Source of the DNA: Ananas comosus
Taxonomy: Eukaryota; Streptophyta; Magnoliopsida; Poales; Bromeliaceae
Assembly (NCBI RefSeq): GCF_001540865.1
Contig: NC_033638.1
Span: 7,010,836-7,074,835 of the forward strand
DNA: 64,000 nucleotides
Direction: 5' to 3'
The position numbers were made by a program, and so were the translations under genes. This document shows, in pieces, positions 22,901-33,418 of this stretch. A model generated the notes under the pieces. That model was not told the DNA's origin and made no database searches. It was given only the letters and a program-made list of their open reading frames with translations. How positions within the stretch are numbered: position 1 is the stretch's first letter; every line of letters starts with the position of its first letter.

Positions 22901-25715
22901 AATGGTCATTCAGTTCTGCTAAAATCTGAGATATAGTTGAAGATGGATGGAGATAATCATCTTTCACTCATATTAGTTGTAACCACATTGATGCATATGG
23001 AGCCTTTTGTAGTTAGATGGCTTCAAAAAGACAATCATTGACATGAATGCTAATAGCTTTTCTAGAAATAGTTGCCGCTGTATGTTGGAAATCAAATGTG
23101 CCTGGCCTTCACTTAACAGCTTATTCCTTCATGTGGAGGCAGAGAATTTTTTTAGAATAATTCTCTCTCTCTCTCAAACTTTATGGATCTAATTGACAAT
23201 TCATAAAATTGACTTGCAAATCTTTCCTGCTGCGTGGCATACTGCTGTCACATCTCTATTGCATGGATACTGATAAATCTGATGTGTTTATCCATTTATA
23301 TGACAAGCTAGATCGAAATCACCAAGAAGATACACTTTATGAAAACTGCATTTATTTGATCTCAACCCAAACGATGGAAGACCCATTAAAAAATAAAATT
23401 AAATGAAATAGGAGTATTCGAGTGACTATTCTATTGGAGTGACTATTCCCAATTACCTCAGGCCAATTAAGTAGTTCTTTCGTCTATGTCATCCACTCGT
23501 AGGATGAACATTTAGACGTTTCCAGTAGTTTTCATCATTCCATTTGCATTTTATACTTGATAAATTTATATGGCTTCATATTCCAGCCAAGTGAGTACCT
23601 GGAAGTCGCAGAGAAGGCAGCACATTTTATCCAGAGCAGACTCTATGACACAGACACAAGCAGGCTCCAACATAGCTACCGAAACGGCCCATCAAAAGCA
23701 CCAGGATTCTTGGATGATTACGCCTTCTTAATTTCAGGACTATTAGATCTCTACGAGAGTGGCGGTGGGACCAATTGGCTGTTCTGGGCAATTCAACTGC
23801 AAGCTACTCAGGCAATTAATATTACCATCTTATTTTATATTAATGAATATATTTTCAGGAAGCATAAAATGCGGAGAGAAACCCTACAGTTATATTGTGA
23901 TTCTCACTCTACCACCTTGAATGTTGAAACAAACATACTAACCCTCAAACCATAAGTTTTCAGCACTATTTCCTTTCACATTAGTGCTCCTTAGGCAATG
24001 CGTATCACTTCGTTTATAGGTCATTGGGATAAAATGTATTGAAAATTCGTATAGTTATGGGAGTTTTTTGTTGCATTTTTAGCCTTTTCAGGATTCTATT
24101 TGTATTTTACTTAAAAAGGTTAACTTTGCAGGATGAGCTGTTTCTTGATAGGAATGGAGGAGGCTATTTCAACACTCCAGGAGAGGACCCTTCTGTCCTA
24201 CTCCGCGTAAAAGAAGACCACGATGGAGCCGAGCCGTCTGGGAATTCAGTATCAGCGATTAATCTTATCAGATTGTCATCTTTGGTAGCTGGTTCAAGAT
24301 CCGAAAACTACAGAGGTACTGCAGAGCATCTTTTGGTAAGTTCTTTCTCCTGCAATTTAGAGTCTTGGTTATGAACATACCTTCATTGTTTAATGGATAA
24401 TCATGTTCGCCTTGAGAATTCTTTGTACAATCTCGAAAAAGCATTCCAAGTCGGACAAGTATCAAAGCGTAAAAAATGGATCAAACTCTTTGGATACAAA
24501 AGTTGCAAAATTGGAATTAGACCCTTGTTTTGTTGATTATTGACTCTTTCCGAGCCTGATTATTTCACTGATAGTAAGTCCTGCAAAATGTCTACTCTTG
24601 TTAAATCAAATGATAAAGTTTGGAAAAGCCAATTCTTCGGAGCAGCAAAATGACTTTATTTTTAACTGCTATTCATGCTTTTTCGTGTTCCTTTCTTGCA
24701 ATGACCATGCAGGCAGTATTTGAAGGTAGGTTGACCAGTCAAAGTGTGGCTGTTCCTTTGATGTGCTGTGCAGCCGACATGTTGCATGCCCCGTTAAGGA
24801 AGCAAATTGTGCTAGTAGGAGATAAAGCGTCTCCCGAGTACCAAAGCATGGTTGCAGCTATATTTGCTTCTTATGATCCTAATCGAAGTGTGAGTTGTAG
24901 ACCCTCTTTCTTCTTTTGCTTTCACAATATGGAATTAGAAGACTCACAGTTGTGTCATTTTCAATCTTTTTTCTGCAAAACTTTAAGCAAGCAACAGAAT
25001 GTTTCTATACTAAACCAAATCAATAACCATAGCAGAAACCATTATACGAAAAACTAGAAAGGAGTGTAAGAATAGGATTCTTAAATCAATAACCATAGCA
25101 GAAACCATTATACGAAAACCTAGAAAGGAGTGTAAGAATAGGATTTTTTTGTTATTATTATTTCAATGTGTTCCGTTTTGTGGTTTTACCTTCTTGGTTT
25201 TACATGTTTCAGTACACCGTAGCGCTATATTATGATCCATATCTCATCGGTGAAATTAAATATTTTTCAGTTCTACAGTTTTGTTGTTTTCTTCCCCCCC
25301 TCTTCTTATCATATGATACTCAAAATGAGTTGATTCTTGATCAGTAGAAGTTCTTTTTTTCTTTTTTCTTGAATCTTTCTGATAAATAGAATTCAAAAAC
25401 TTAAAGACTGTCACGATTAAGTGGATACAAAATTAGATTTTATTTGTATGCTACTGTTATCATTCTTTACATAACTCTGGTTTTCCTGTTGATGAGTTAC
25501 AGGTGATCCAAATTGACCCCGGAAACAGAGAGGAGATGGAGTTCTGGGACAGTTACAACCCAAACATAGCCCAGATGGCGAGGAGCGGCCCCGTTGATAG
25601 TCCTGCAGTGGCCCATGTGTGCCACAACTTTGTCTGCAATCCGCCAGTCACTGATCCAGATGCCCTCCACACACTACTGAATAAAACTGCAGTGGCTGCT
25701 TCATCATCTGCCTAA
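16995..25715 (+). CDS. SPATA20-like DUF255 thioredoxin-domain protein
   Basis: Homologue of spermatogenesis-associated protein 20; precise biochemical role unknown. Exons: 16995-17120, 17783-17855, 18024-18045, 18419-18497, 18760-18792, 19419-19567, 19648-19804, 19958-20198, 20608-20849, 22148-22411, 22509-22619, 23587-23811, 24132-24335, 24713-24889, 25503-25715. They join in frame to 771 residues, normal for the family. The N-terminal DUF255 thioredoxin fold carries [29 protein letters not shown] and the CHWC motif, then [11 protein letters not shown] and [13 protein letters not shown]. The rest resembles an alpha/alpha-barrel (six-hairpin) domain with [30 protein letters not shown] and [14 protein letters not shown]. 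Exon 3 is only 22 nt. The intron after exon 12 begins with GC, not GT. The start is the first ATG in this frame; an earlier ATG at 16925 is in another frame and encodes a leader-like peptide. Confidence 0.94.
17358..17562. repeat. Small foldback in intron 1 of the SPATA20-like gene
   Basis: CCTGAACTCTAGTGCAATTT on the left pairs with a diverged complement on the right (CCTGAACTTCAGCGCGATTT on the minus strand). It looks like a decayed MITE; borders approximate. A fragment of similar style lies in intron 5 near 18850-18980. Confidence 0.5.
21148..21402. mobile_element. Probable MITE in intron 9 of the SPATA20-like gene
   Basis: The left end (CTGTTTGGCCTAGCTTCTAA) and right end (minus strand ATGTTTGACC...AGAGCTTC) form an imperfect inverted repeat around a non-coding centre. 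A related sequence (CGCTTCTAAAACAACTACTC) lies near 37700. The rest of intron 9 holds a degenerate segment rich in GTGTCC/CCGTGTC words (about 21475-21940) and is otherwise featureless. Confidence 0.4.
25017..25146. repeat. 66-bp tandem duplication in intron 14
   Basis: Two adjacent copies of a 66 bp unit starting AAATCAATAACCATAGCAGA differ at only a few positions, indicating a recent duplication inside the last intron of the SPATA20-like gene. Both copies lie outside coding exons. Confidence 0.9.
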
Positions 25716-26431
25716 GTCTCCTCTCTCTCTCTCTCTCTCTGTGTAATGAGTAAGAAATGAAGGTTATAGAGGTACTTTGCATAACCACCCTTTGGCTTAA
25801 CACACTTGCGCTTCACTACCCTGGGTTTCAATTATCGCACTTAACGACCGGTGGTTGCTATTTGATTGATTAATGGCAGGTTGGAAATAGCATGTCGGAT
25901 CACAAATAAACTCAGAAGGTATATTGGCACGGCTATTCTAACCTGTAGTGTTCCTGGAATAGTAACAGAATAATAATAATAATCACGAGATAATGAAACT
26001 TAAGCGAGTGCAAGTGTGCTAAAATACCAGGTTACTCTACTTTTCCTAGTTTGTATATGGATGTTGCTTTGTACATTTCTTTGTTTGTATGTAAGTTAAA
26101 ATGTTTATTGAGGCAATAAAAACGAAGCTGGTGGTCACTGTTAATAGGAGTAAGCAATAAAAGAGCTTTTCATGTCTCTAGTTGCTTTTTTTATGGACTT
26201 ATTTGTTCTATATGAACATCTTGATGAGGACTAAGGCTTAGTTTGGTTATGTAATGGCTAAAAACACGATTTTTATATTATGAAAGGTCCAAAATATTTA
26301 AAAGCACGAAATTTTGTTTTTAATACTATAAAACTATTTTAAAAATTTTGAACTAATAAAATTGTAGTTGCGATCGACACCAGAGACCGGATTGCGGGAT
26401 TGCTGTCTTTGGTGGCAGTTGTAATTGTCAT
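25716..26431. other. 3' flank of the SPATA20-like gene
   Basis: Begins with a (CT)n run just after the stop codon. An AATAAA hexamer at about 26116, roughly 400 bp past the stop, is a candidate polyadenylation signal. Nothing else was recognised. Confidence 0.45.
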
Positions 26432-26440
26432 TTTATAATA

Positions 26441-26842
26441 GGGAAAATTTCAAATACATCTCCTGTAGTTTCATTTTTTCTAACTTTTGTACCATGTGGT
26501 TCAAAATATATCAAGTTAGTATTCTGTGGTTATGCACTTTTTTACTTTAGTACCTGTAGTTTGAAGTATATCAAGTTAGTACCCTGTGGTTTCGCACTTT
26601 CTTACTTTAGTACCCTATGGTTAAAAAACCACGGGGTACTAACTTGATACAAAAATAAAATCATAGGATACTAACTTGATACAAAAATAAAACCACAGAG
26701 TACTAACTTGATACACTTTAAACCACAGGGTACTAAAGTAAGAAAGTGCGAAATCACATGGTACTAACTTGATACATTTTAAATCAAAGGGTACTAAAAT
26801 GAAAAAGTACGAAATCACATGGGTGTTTTTTGAAGTTTTCCC
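26441..26842. mobile_element. Foldback MITE with perfect 9-bp TSD (Mutator-like)
   Basis: The ends GGGAAAATTTCAAATAC and, inverted, GGGAAAACTTCAAAAAACAC form a TIR. The 9 bp TTTATAATA is duplicated exactly at 26432-26440 and 26843-26851, the TSD length of Mutator-like elements. The arms are built from repeated words such as TACTAACTTGATAC and CTTACTTTAGTACC on opposite strands, so the whole 402 bp folds. No coding capacity. A diverged relative is at 42183-42528. Confidence 0.9.
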
Positions 26843-26851
26843 TTTATAATA

Positions 26852-27633
26852 TAAGGAATATAAAGATTGTTAGTGATTCAAAATGTTTGCATCTTTTATA
26901 TTATAAACATAGTGTTTTCAATCATCGCATTACAAAACTAGGGCTGATGTTGATGTGTGCGATGCCTTTTTGTTTTTTTTTTGGTGCATTGTTAGTTGCA
27001 CGCATTAGGTATTGGCTCCACTTTTGGGCGAAAAAAAATAATAATAATTATTGTATAGGGGGGAATACATATTAGCGACCCTTCTAACGGGGAAATTATT
27101 ATATCTATTGTTCATTAAAAGGGTTTATTCGCTCCATCTATTTTAGATTATAAAATTAAAAATAAATTTTATTGATTTTAATAGTTATTGTTTGTTTTAT
27201 ACGAATCTTTTAATTAATTTTCATTTCACTCTAAAATAAGAATAATCCAATTCGTTGATGATCCAATCTAATTTTGAATCCTGAATTTGTCTATTGTAAA
27301 ATAGATCATATTCAAAATCTTCTCTCGGCACCTCCTCCTCCTTAATCACTCTTCTCTTCTTTAATTAAAACTTTTTTTCTCAAAATTTTGACTATTTCGA
27401 TTGTCCATTTCAATTTTCATTTCACTAATAAATCAAATATTTTTCAAATGACTCAACATTTCATATTTTATTCCAATTTAATTCAATTTTATTTCTCATT
27501 TTGCATTCCAATCATGAACCAAACATGCACCGATGGATGGTGGAATTTGGTCCATCAAGAAAAATGCAGTAAAATGCACGAATCTCAAAGTGTAACTAAA
27601 GCCACCCAAGAAGCAAAAGTATATGAGAGCAAA
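26852..27633. other. Intergenic, no gene seen
   Basis: AT-rich sequence between two foldback elements. Short open frames are not supported by recognisable protein sequence. Confidence 0.55.
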
Positions 27634-28231
27634 GGGCTTTTTTTATAAATTGACCCTTCAGAAACTCAAAATTGGCAAAATGACCCTGTCAAAATTTTGT
27701 TTATAAAACTAACCCTCCTTTCGCCACGTGGGTGACACGTCAGGATTTCTCACAAAGACGGTGAATAGTTTACCATCTTTGTAATTTGTAGTGAAGGCGG
27801 TGAACCATTCACCGTCTTTAGTACAAAATCCTCCTTTCCGCCCTTTCATCCTGTGCCCTTGAGAAGACGGAAAACGATTCAACGTCTTCTCTAGGGTTAT
27901 GAAGACGGTGAACGATTCACCTTTTTATCAAGGACACCATACCTTGGACTTGGAAAGATTTGCGCATCAGAGTAGAAATTTGCACTAAAGGCGATGAATG
28001 ATTCACCACCTTATAAAGACGGTGAATGGTTCACTGCCTTATGAAGACGGTGAATCATTCACCGGGCCACAACAAATATAACAAAAACAGTGAACGATTC
28101 ACCATTTTTTTGAGAAATCCCTGACGTGGCGCCCACGTGGCGAAAGGAGGGTTAGTTTTACAAATAAAATTTTGGTAAAATTATTTTGCCAAATTCAAAT
28201 TTTTGGAGGGTCATTTTTTATAGAAAAGCCC
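27634..28231. mobile_element. Foldback element with palindrome array (related to 10566)
   Basis: Ends GGGCTTTTTTTATAAATTGA and, inverted, GGGCTTTTCTATAAAAAATG. A near-perfect 9 bp TSD flanks it (GAGAGCAAA at 27625, GAGAGCTAA at 28232). Inside each TIR is a block with CGCCACGTGGG and GACACGTCAGG or their complements. Between them lie about eight diverged copies of a roughly 27 bp palindrome of the form AAGACGGTGAA-n3-TTCACCGTCTT. This matches the order of parts in the intronic palindrome at 10566, so both belong to one family. Non-coding. Confidence 0.85.
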
Positions 28232-28397
28232 GAGAGCTAACCTTAGTAAATGAAACAAATAACATTAACTCTTGAAAACTTAGTAACAAAAACCCCTAAA
28301 TTAAGGGCATGAACTGTAATTAACTGCATTACAAATCTGAGCTCTTTAAAAAGCAGCAAGCTTTTTTTTTTTTTTTTGGAGACCAACAACAAAGAAA

Positions 28398-28549
28398 TCA
28401 CCAAATCGGCAGTGAACAACACTTGGTTGGGTCTTTGCTTGAAATGAAACTGAGCAAGATCTGCATGACATCTTCACGAAATCAGCAGTGAACAACAGTT
28501 GGTTGGTGTCTTTGTTTGGAATGAAACTGCGCAAGATCCGCATGACATC
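28398..28549 (-). repeat. 76-bp tandem duplication downstream of the small gene
   Basis: Two copies of a unit with CAGTGAACAACA and GCAAGATCTGCATGACATCT, period 76 bp. It lies just beyond the stop codon of the minus-strand gene, most likely in its 3' UTR. Confidence 0.85.
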
Positions 28550-28614
28550 TGACTGGGCTTTCACTTTCACATTCACTTTCTTCATTCAAAGGAAGTTGAG
28601 AGGAGCATTTTCTG

Positions 28615-28720
28615 TCATTTCTTGATCTTTCTCTTCTTGTCAGATTTGTGAGATTTGGGACTCCTCGCATCCTGCAGCAGGCCAGGTATCAGAAAACAAC
28701 TGCATACAAAATGTAGAACC

Positions 28721-28756
<36 letters not shown>

Positions 28757-31700
28757 TTTCGCGGTCTTCTTCTTTTTCCTCTTTCTCTTTTTTTGTTCTG
28801 TTGCTTCGAGTTCGTCTTGGTCGTCTCTGGAACCCTAAAAGTTTCACCAATCTTTGGTCAGTGAAGTGATGAACATCATGCATATCAGAGTAAAATCACA
28901 TCCATATAGCAATTTGGTCCCTTTAATTTTCACTGAAACACTAGTCCCTTACATTCACATATATTGCACTTTAATCCCCGTCCATTAAGGAGGAAAATAC
29001 AAAAAAAATTTAAAAAAAAGTAAAAGTAAAAACGTATAAAACATACGTCAACGATTATCCATTTTGATCTGGTTATCTTATCTTTAAAAAATTTAGATTT
29101 TACTATCTAACATTTTAACTTTTTTTATCCAAGCCAGTAAATAACTCTTTAACTTCAAATTTTGAATGTATCATTTGATATATTTTATCCAATTCATGTA
29201 ACTATAAATTCATTAAAGTAAGATATTAGCTTAAATTTTGTATACGAAGTCAAACAAATTAAAAGGTTGGATAACAAAATCAAAATTTTGAAAGATTGGG
29301 TAGTCGACTCTAAATGGTCTATAGTTTGGGTAATACATTTTTACCGAAAAAATGGAAAGAACAATACACATGAACAGGAAATGAGAGAGAGAGAGAGAGA
29401 GGGAGAGAGTTAGTACTCTTGTAATTTTCTTCTTTTTCCTCTTTCTCTCTTTTTCTTTTATTTTTTCATCTTCATCTTGGTCATCTCCCGAACCCTAAAA
29501 GTTTCACGGAGTCAATGAAATTTATACATAATGGAGTAAAATGCATGCATAGTTCCTATACTATCCTGATGTTGCAACTTGGTCTCTCAAATTTTCACTA
29601 AATCACCAGTCTAAAACATTCACGTATGTCGCGCTTCAATCTCTAAGAAGAAAAAAAATCTGAAATACTATACCTACTGTAAATGGCCGCCGAATCCTGT
29701 TCGAAGTAAATAGAAAGGAGTCGGTCATTAATAAGAAAACTCCGAATTTTTTTTTTTCTTTTTGTTTTCAATAGTTGGGAACTAAAGTGTAATATATGCG
29801 CAAGTTCAATGACTTGAGTGTATCAACAAGAAGGATGAGTACCAAGTTGCAACATTGAGATTCGAGATAGTATATGGAGTATCCATACATTTTACGCGAC
29901 AACTAATATAAAATACAATGCTCAGTTTTATCACCTCAAAGGAGTCCTCAAAAGAAGCAACATGCCGTACAATTCGTCCGGAGGTTGAAGGCCCCCCTGT
30001 GATTGGAAACAAAAAACAAAAAACAAAAAACAAAAAATGAAAAAGAGTTTACTAATTCTGCTGTTATTTGCACAATCATGTTACATGTTATATGGATGCT
30101 AAGAGCCCAAAACACAGGAGTCAATGCAAAGAATAAAAAATGAGAGGATTCCATTAATTTCTTGAGAGAAAAAGAGATTGATTTACACGCATATGAACTT
30201 ACATTTGCCATAATAATTGGAAGGTAAAAGATGTACAGAGATTACTTGAACTATGGACCATTTTGAGTCAGTTTCAAAATTTTTATTTTACCACCCACGC
30301 TTTCAATTTATTTGATTCGAGTCGGTCAGCGACACTCTGACTTCAAATTTTAAACTAATTAATGAATTTATAGTTGCGAGAAATTCCATGAACTATACTA
30401 ACTAAACCTGTCAAGATGAACGACACATTAAAAATTTGAAGTCAAACTAGCTCGGACTGACTCAAATCAAACATATAGAAAAGTTGGGTAGTAAAATCAA
30501 AATTTCGAAAGGTTCAGTAGCCAAATCAAAATGGTCCATACTTCAGGTAAGTTTGCTGTTAAGTTTCATATACTGGAGTCTTTGGTATCAGCATAACCCT
30601 CTATAAACAAATTTATTTACCAGGCAAAACTTCAACTATGCAATTAACCGATTAACAACGATGTAGTTTCTTACGGCCGGTTACGGTTCTACACAGAAGG
30701 CCACCAGGTTGCAAAAGGTTCAAAACTACACTTACAGGTCTCTAAGATAAACAGAAAATGGCTTATTTGTACGCAATCTCCGCAAGAAAATGTTGATCTA
30801 GACTCAGAAATGCAAATTTAGATTGAAATGCAGGAAACATCGCAAACGTAGAGAATCTAACCACGCCCGCTATGATTGCACTAGACACAGATTTTGATCA
30901 AAGCATACACTCTTGAGCATTATTAATCCAACCTGCTGCGAGAAAACCTACCTAACAACAAGAATTCTACTAAAGAAAAGATAGAAGAAAAAATCAATCT
31001 CCTCGTACCAAGGATTTAAGTGTCCATCGGTACCGGTCGTATCTACCGTACCGTATCGTGTCAACAAGATACCCTGCGCCGATGACACAACTCAAAGTCC
31101 TCTTTTTTTCAACTCAGTAAGTAATTTTCTCGATAAAATTCAAAAGATTTGATAGAGATAACATAATACGCAATTACAAAATTTTATTGCTGAAGAAAAA
31201 TAATAACATTTCATATCATTATATGTTGTCGGCGTCGGATCGTTGGCGCTAACCAGTAATCCCAAAAGCTAGAGCTGTTAGAAATACGCAACCAATTCAC
31301 TTAAAGAGTATAGATACAGCGCCCACGGGTCTCAATTAAGACTCGGCCCAACCAGCCTTACATCACTTCGAACATGACTCGGCCCAACCAGCCTCACGCC
31401 ACTTCGAACATGACTCGGCCCACCCAGGTCCACGCCATTAGGGCAGGATGCTGGCCCATTTAAGCCAACAGTCGGCACACATGTATTTTTTGTGACCGCC
31501 GTGGCAGCAAAGTTTTCGGCACGACCCCGTGTCACGGCAAATATCAGTAATGTCAGTAGAGTGAAAAACCTTCTAGTGCAGCAGATCAAATGACAAAAAA
31601 GGGCAGGCAATGTTGTAAGATAACACATAAAATCCAAATCATAGATCAACTCGGACCGATCTGTGCGGTTTTGCAGAGAGCCGATTAGAACTCATACCGG

Positions 31701-32124
31701 TACCACTGCGTTTCACCGTTTCCTTCGCGTTTTTGACCGCTAATTCCAGAAGATCTGGATTTATAGACCTGAGACCGTCAGGCTGCCGAAGCTTTCGTTC
31801 CAGGAACTTCGCCAACGCCGCGGCTTTGTTGGTCTTGACAGGGCCCCCCGGATGAGCCGACCTGTTGAAGAAGAAGAGACGACGATAATAATAATAATTG
31901 CTTTGATTTGTGAAATGAATGATTTTAAGATAAATATATGAAGATGAGACATAGAGATTAGAGATGTAGAACCTGGATAGGGTTTGGGAGGGGGGAAGAG
32001 GGGCGAACTTGCTGCCCCGCAGGGCGCGCCGCTCGTCCTCGCTGAGGAGGGACTCCGACTGCGACTGCGACGGCGGCGATTCCTCCTGCCCTCCCCCCTC
32101 GCCGCCCGCCACCATCGCCTTCAT
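28615..32124 (-). CDS. Small plant-specific protein with basic tail, unknown function
   Basis: I do not know a name or function for this gene, although it looks like a conserved plant protein. Exons on the minus strand: 32124-31973, 31861-31698, 29996-29935, 28834-28757, 28671-28615; all are GT-AG and the frame closes at 170 residues. The N-terminus is Gly/Glu/Ser-rich, then LLSEDERRALRGSKFAPLPP. Exon 2 encodes a compact helix-forming core: AHPGGPVKTNKAAALAKFLE, then a stretch with INPDLLELAVKNAKETV. Exon 3 gives GRIVRHVASFEDSFE. The last two exons are acidic then strongly Lys/Arg-rich (KKRKRKKKK; SDKKRKIKK at the C-terminus), suggesting nuclear localisation. A second copy of exon 4, equal in length and phase, lies in intron 3 at 29417-29494. 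Introns 2 and 3 also hold foldback repeats. No transmembrane segment or catalytic motif is seen. Confidence 0.82.
29050..29336. repeat. Foldback repeat in intron 3 of the small gene
   Basis: The arms read TTTTGATCTGGTTATC... and inverted GACCATTTAGAGTCGACTAC, with inner complementary AAAATTTAGATTTTACTATC words. Same family as 30228-30548 and 40385-40700. It lies between the two copies of exon 4. Confidence 0.55.
29417..29494 (-). CDS. Duplicated exon (4a) of the small gene
   Basis: Read on the minus strand, a TTTTAG acceptor is followed by 26 open codons (GSGDDQDEDEKIKE... KRKKKKITR) and a GTACTA donor. The downstream exon 4 (28757-28834) has the same TTTTAG acceptor, also 26 codons (GSRDDQDELEATEQ... 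KRKKKKTAK), and a GTACTC donor. Both are 78 nt and phase 0-0, so either or both can be spliced in without a frame change. Flanking intron sequence, including a GA tract and the text around CACTAGTCCCTTACATTCAC, is duplicated too, at about 28720-29010 and 29380-29680. Whether 4a is used cannot be told from sequence. Confidence 0.6.
30228..30548. mobile_element. Foldback repeat in intron 2 of the small gene
   Basis: The left arm ACTTGAACTATGGACCATTT and the right arm, inverted, ACCTGAAGTATGGACCATTT, continue into complementary sequence (TTTTTATTTTACCACCCA and its counterpart). About 320 bp, non-coding. Relatives at 29050, 40385 and, partially, about 41225-41440. Confidence 0.7.
31341..31446. 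repeat. 36-bp tandem repeat, about 3 copies
   Basis: The unit starts ACTCGGCCCAACCAGCCT and ends CACTTCGAACATG. Copies start at 31341, 31377 and 31413; the third diverges in its second half. GC-rich compared with its surroundings and located within intron 2 of the minus-strand gene. Possibly part of a larger retroelement LTR. Confidence 0.85.
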
Positions 32125-32462
32125 AATAAACAGAGAGAGAAGCCCGCCGGCGCTAGAGAGAGCGAGGGGGCCAAGGCAGCGATTGATTTTTTTTTTTTTT
32201 TTTTTTTGNCAATAGGGAAATGCAGCATAGGTTGTTAGAAGCTCTTCTAATGGAATAATGCTATCCTGGTTGATGATATATTTTATTTAAAGAAACACTA
32301 CAAGGATTTGTTAAAAATGTTCTTTTTTAGCTCTCTTAATATTAGGTTTTGTTTTTTTTTTTTTTTTTGTGACAATTTAATAAAAAGTTCTGCCCGAGAA
32401 GTCTACTATATTATTATTATATAGTTACACCACATCATTACTCATTAGGCTATGGGTGAACT
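32125..32462. other. 5' flank of the small gene, with N gap
   Basis: Contains the (minus-strand) 5' UTR/proximal promoter, a T tract ending in an undetermined base at 32209, and AT-rich sequence. No gene was recognised. Confidence 0.5.
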
Positions 32463-32802
32463 TAGGGATGCAAACGGAGCTGATCCGGGAGGAGGGGTCT
32501 ACCTCTTCTTGCTTTTTTATTGTCGGATCGGAACGGATTTCAGATGAATAAATTTTATTTTTATTTTTAGCTTCTATCTATCGCTTCATTCGGGGCAGAT
32601 CGGGGCGGGAGCAGACTTTTTGCAGATTTTGGCAGATCGAAGGAAGAAAAAGATCTCTCGCCTCATACTTCATTTACTTCACGAATTGAAGAAATTCGGA
32701 GTGAATTATAATTTTTTATATTTTTTTGTTCCTATTTATCGCCTTATTTAGGGTGGATCCGGACAGGGGGAGCTCCACAACCCGGACCCATTTGTGTCCC
32801 TA
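32463..32802. mobile_element. TIR element, possibly hAT-like
   Basis: The left end TAGGGATGCAAACGGAGC and the right end, inverted, TAGGGACACAAATGGGTC both lead into CCGG. The flanks GGTGAACT and GATGAACC match at 6 of 8 positions, compatible with a decayed 8 bp TSD. About 340 bp, no transposase. Confidence 0.55.
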
Positions 32803-33078
32803 GATGAACCTAATAAAAGGAAAAGAATCTGATTAACTGAGATTAGAGATGGAACTGGGCTTGGTTCTAAACAAGATCCAGCCCGATGGGTCATGTATGA
32901 GCCGAATTTTGGATATCAAAATTATAATTTTGTCCTGAATTTTAAGCCCGAAAAATTTTTGAGCATATCTGGACATGTCCAAGTCTGGCCCGAGCTAGAG
33001 CCGAAAGCTTGATACTTGGTTATCAAAATAAGATATTTAGTTTTCTTTATATAAATAAATAAATATATATATATATAT

Positions 33079-33233
33079 AGAATTATGCTACTATATTATC
33101 AATAGTACCAAGGGTTGAGTGGGTGGTTGGTTTAATAGTATAATCTAACGGATGAAAATGATCAAAGGGTAGATCTAACGGTAGAAAACTCAATAGTACC
33201 AAAAGCTTTGTACTATCGATAGTATAGTAGCCG

Positions 33234-33243
<10 letters not shown>
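33079..33243. mobile_element. Small MITE embedded in TA repeats
   Basis: The inverted ends GCTACTATATTATCAATAGT and GCTACTATACTATCGATAGT are about 25 bp long, lie about 160 bp apart and are flanked by (TA)n on both sides. A third end of the same kind (GGCTACTATACTCTTATAAG) begins at about 33379 and is cut by the N gap. The preference for TA microsatellites resembles the rice Micron elements; that comparison is from memory. Confidence 0.6.

Positions 33244-33297
<54 letters not shown>
33238..33297. repeat. (TA)n microsatellite
   Basis: About 28 uninterrupted TA units bordering the small MITE; further TA/TG-rich sequence continues to 33374. Confidence 0.95.
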
Positions 33298-33299
<2 letters not shown>

Positions 33300-33411
33300 T
33301 GTGACTATGTCTATATATATATGTATATGTATGTGTATAAATATATGTGTATATATATACACATATATATATAGAGTTCGGCTACTATACTCTTATAAGT
33401 ACGATCACCCT

Positions 33412-33418
33412 NNNNNNN
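33412..33418. other. Assembly gap (N) and other N runs
   Basis: Seven undetermined bases at the end of a MITE-like terminus. Other N positions are 16694, 32209 and 46190-46194. Gaps fall in homopolymers or GC-rich leader sequence, as expected for assembly problems rather than biology. Confidence 0.95.

Noticed and set aside
31639..32124. Uninterrupted 161-codon minus-strand frame read as a single-exon gene
   Set aside because: The middle part (FYISNLYVSSSYIY...) is intron. A GT-AG splice 31973/31861 and a further donor at 31697 give a conserved-looking protein that continues to 28615.
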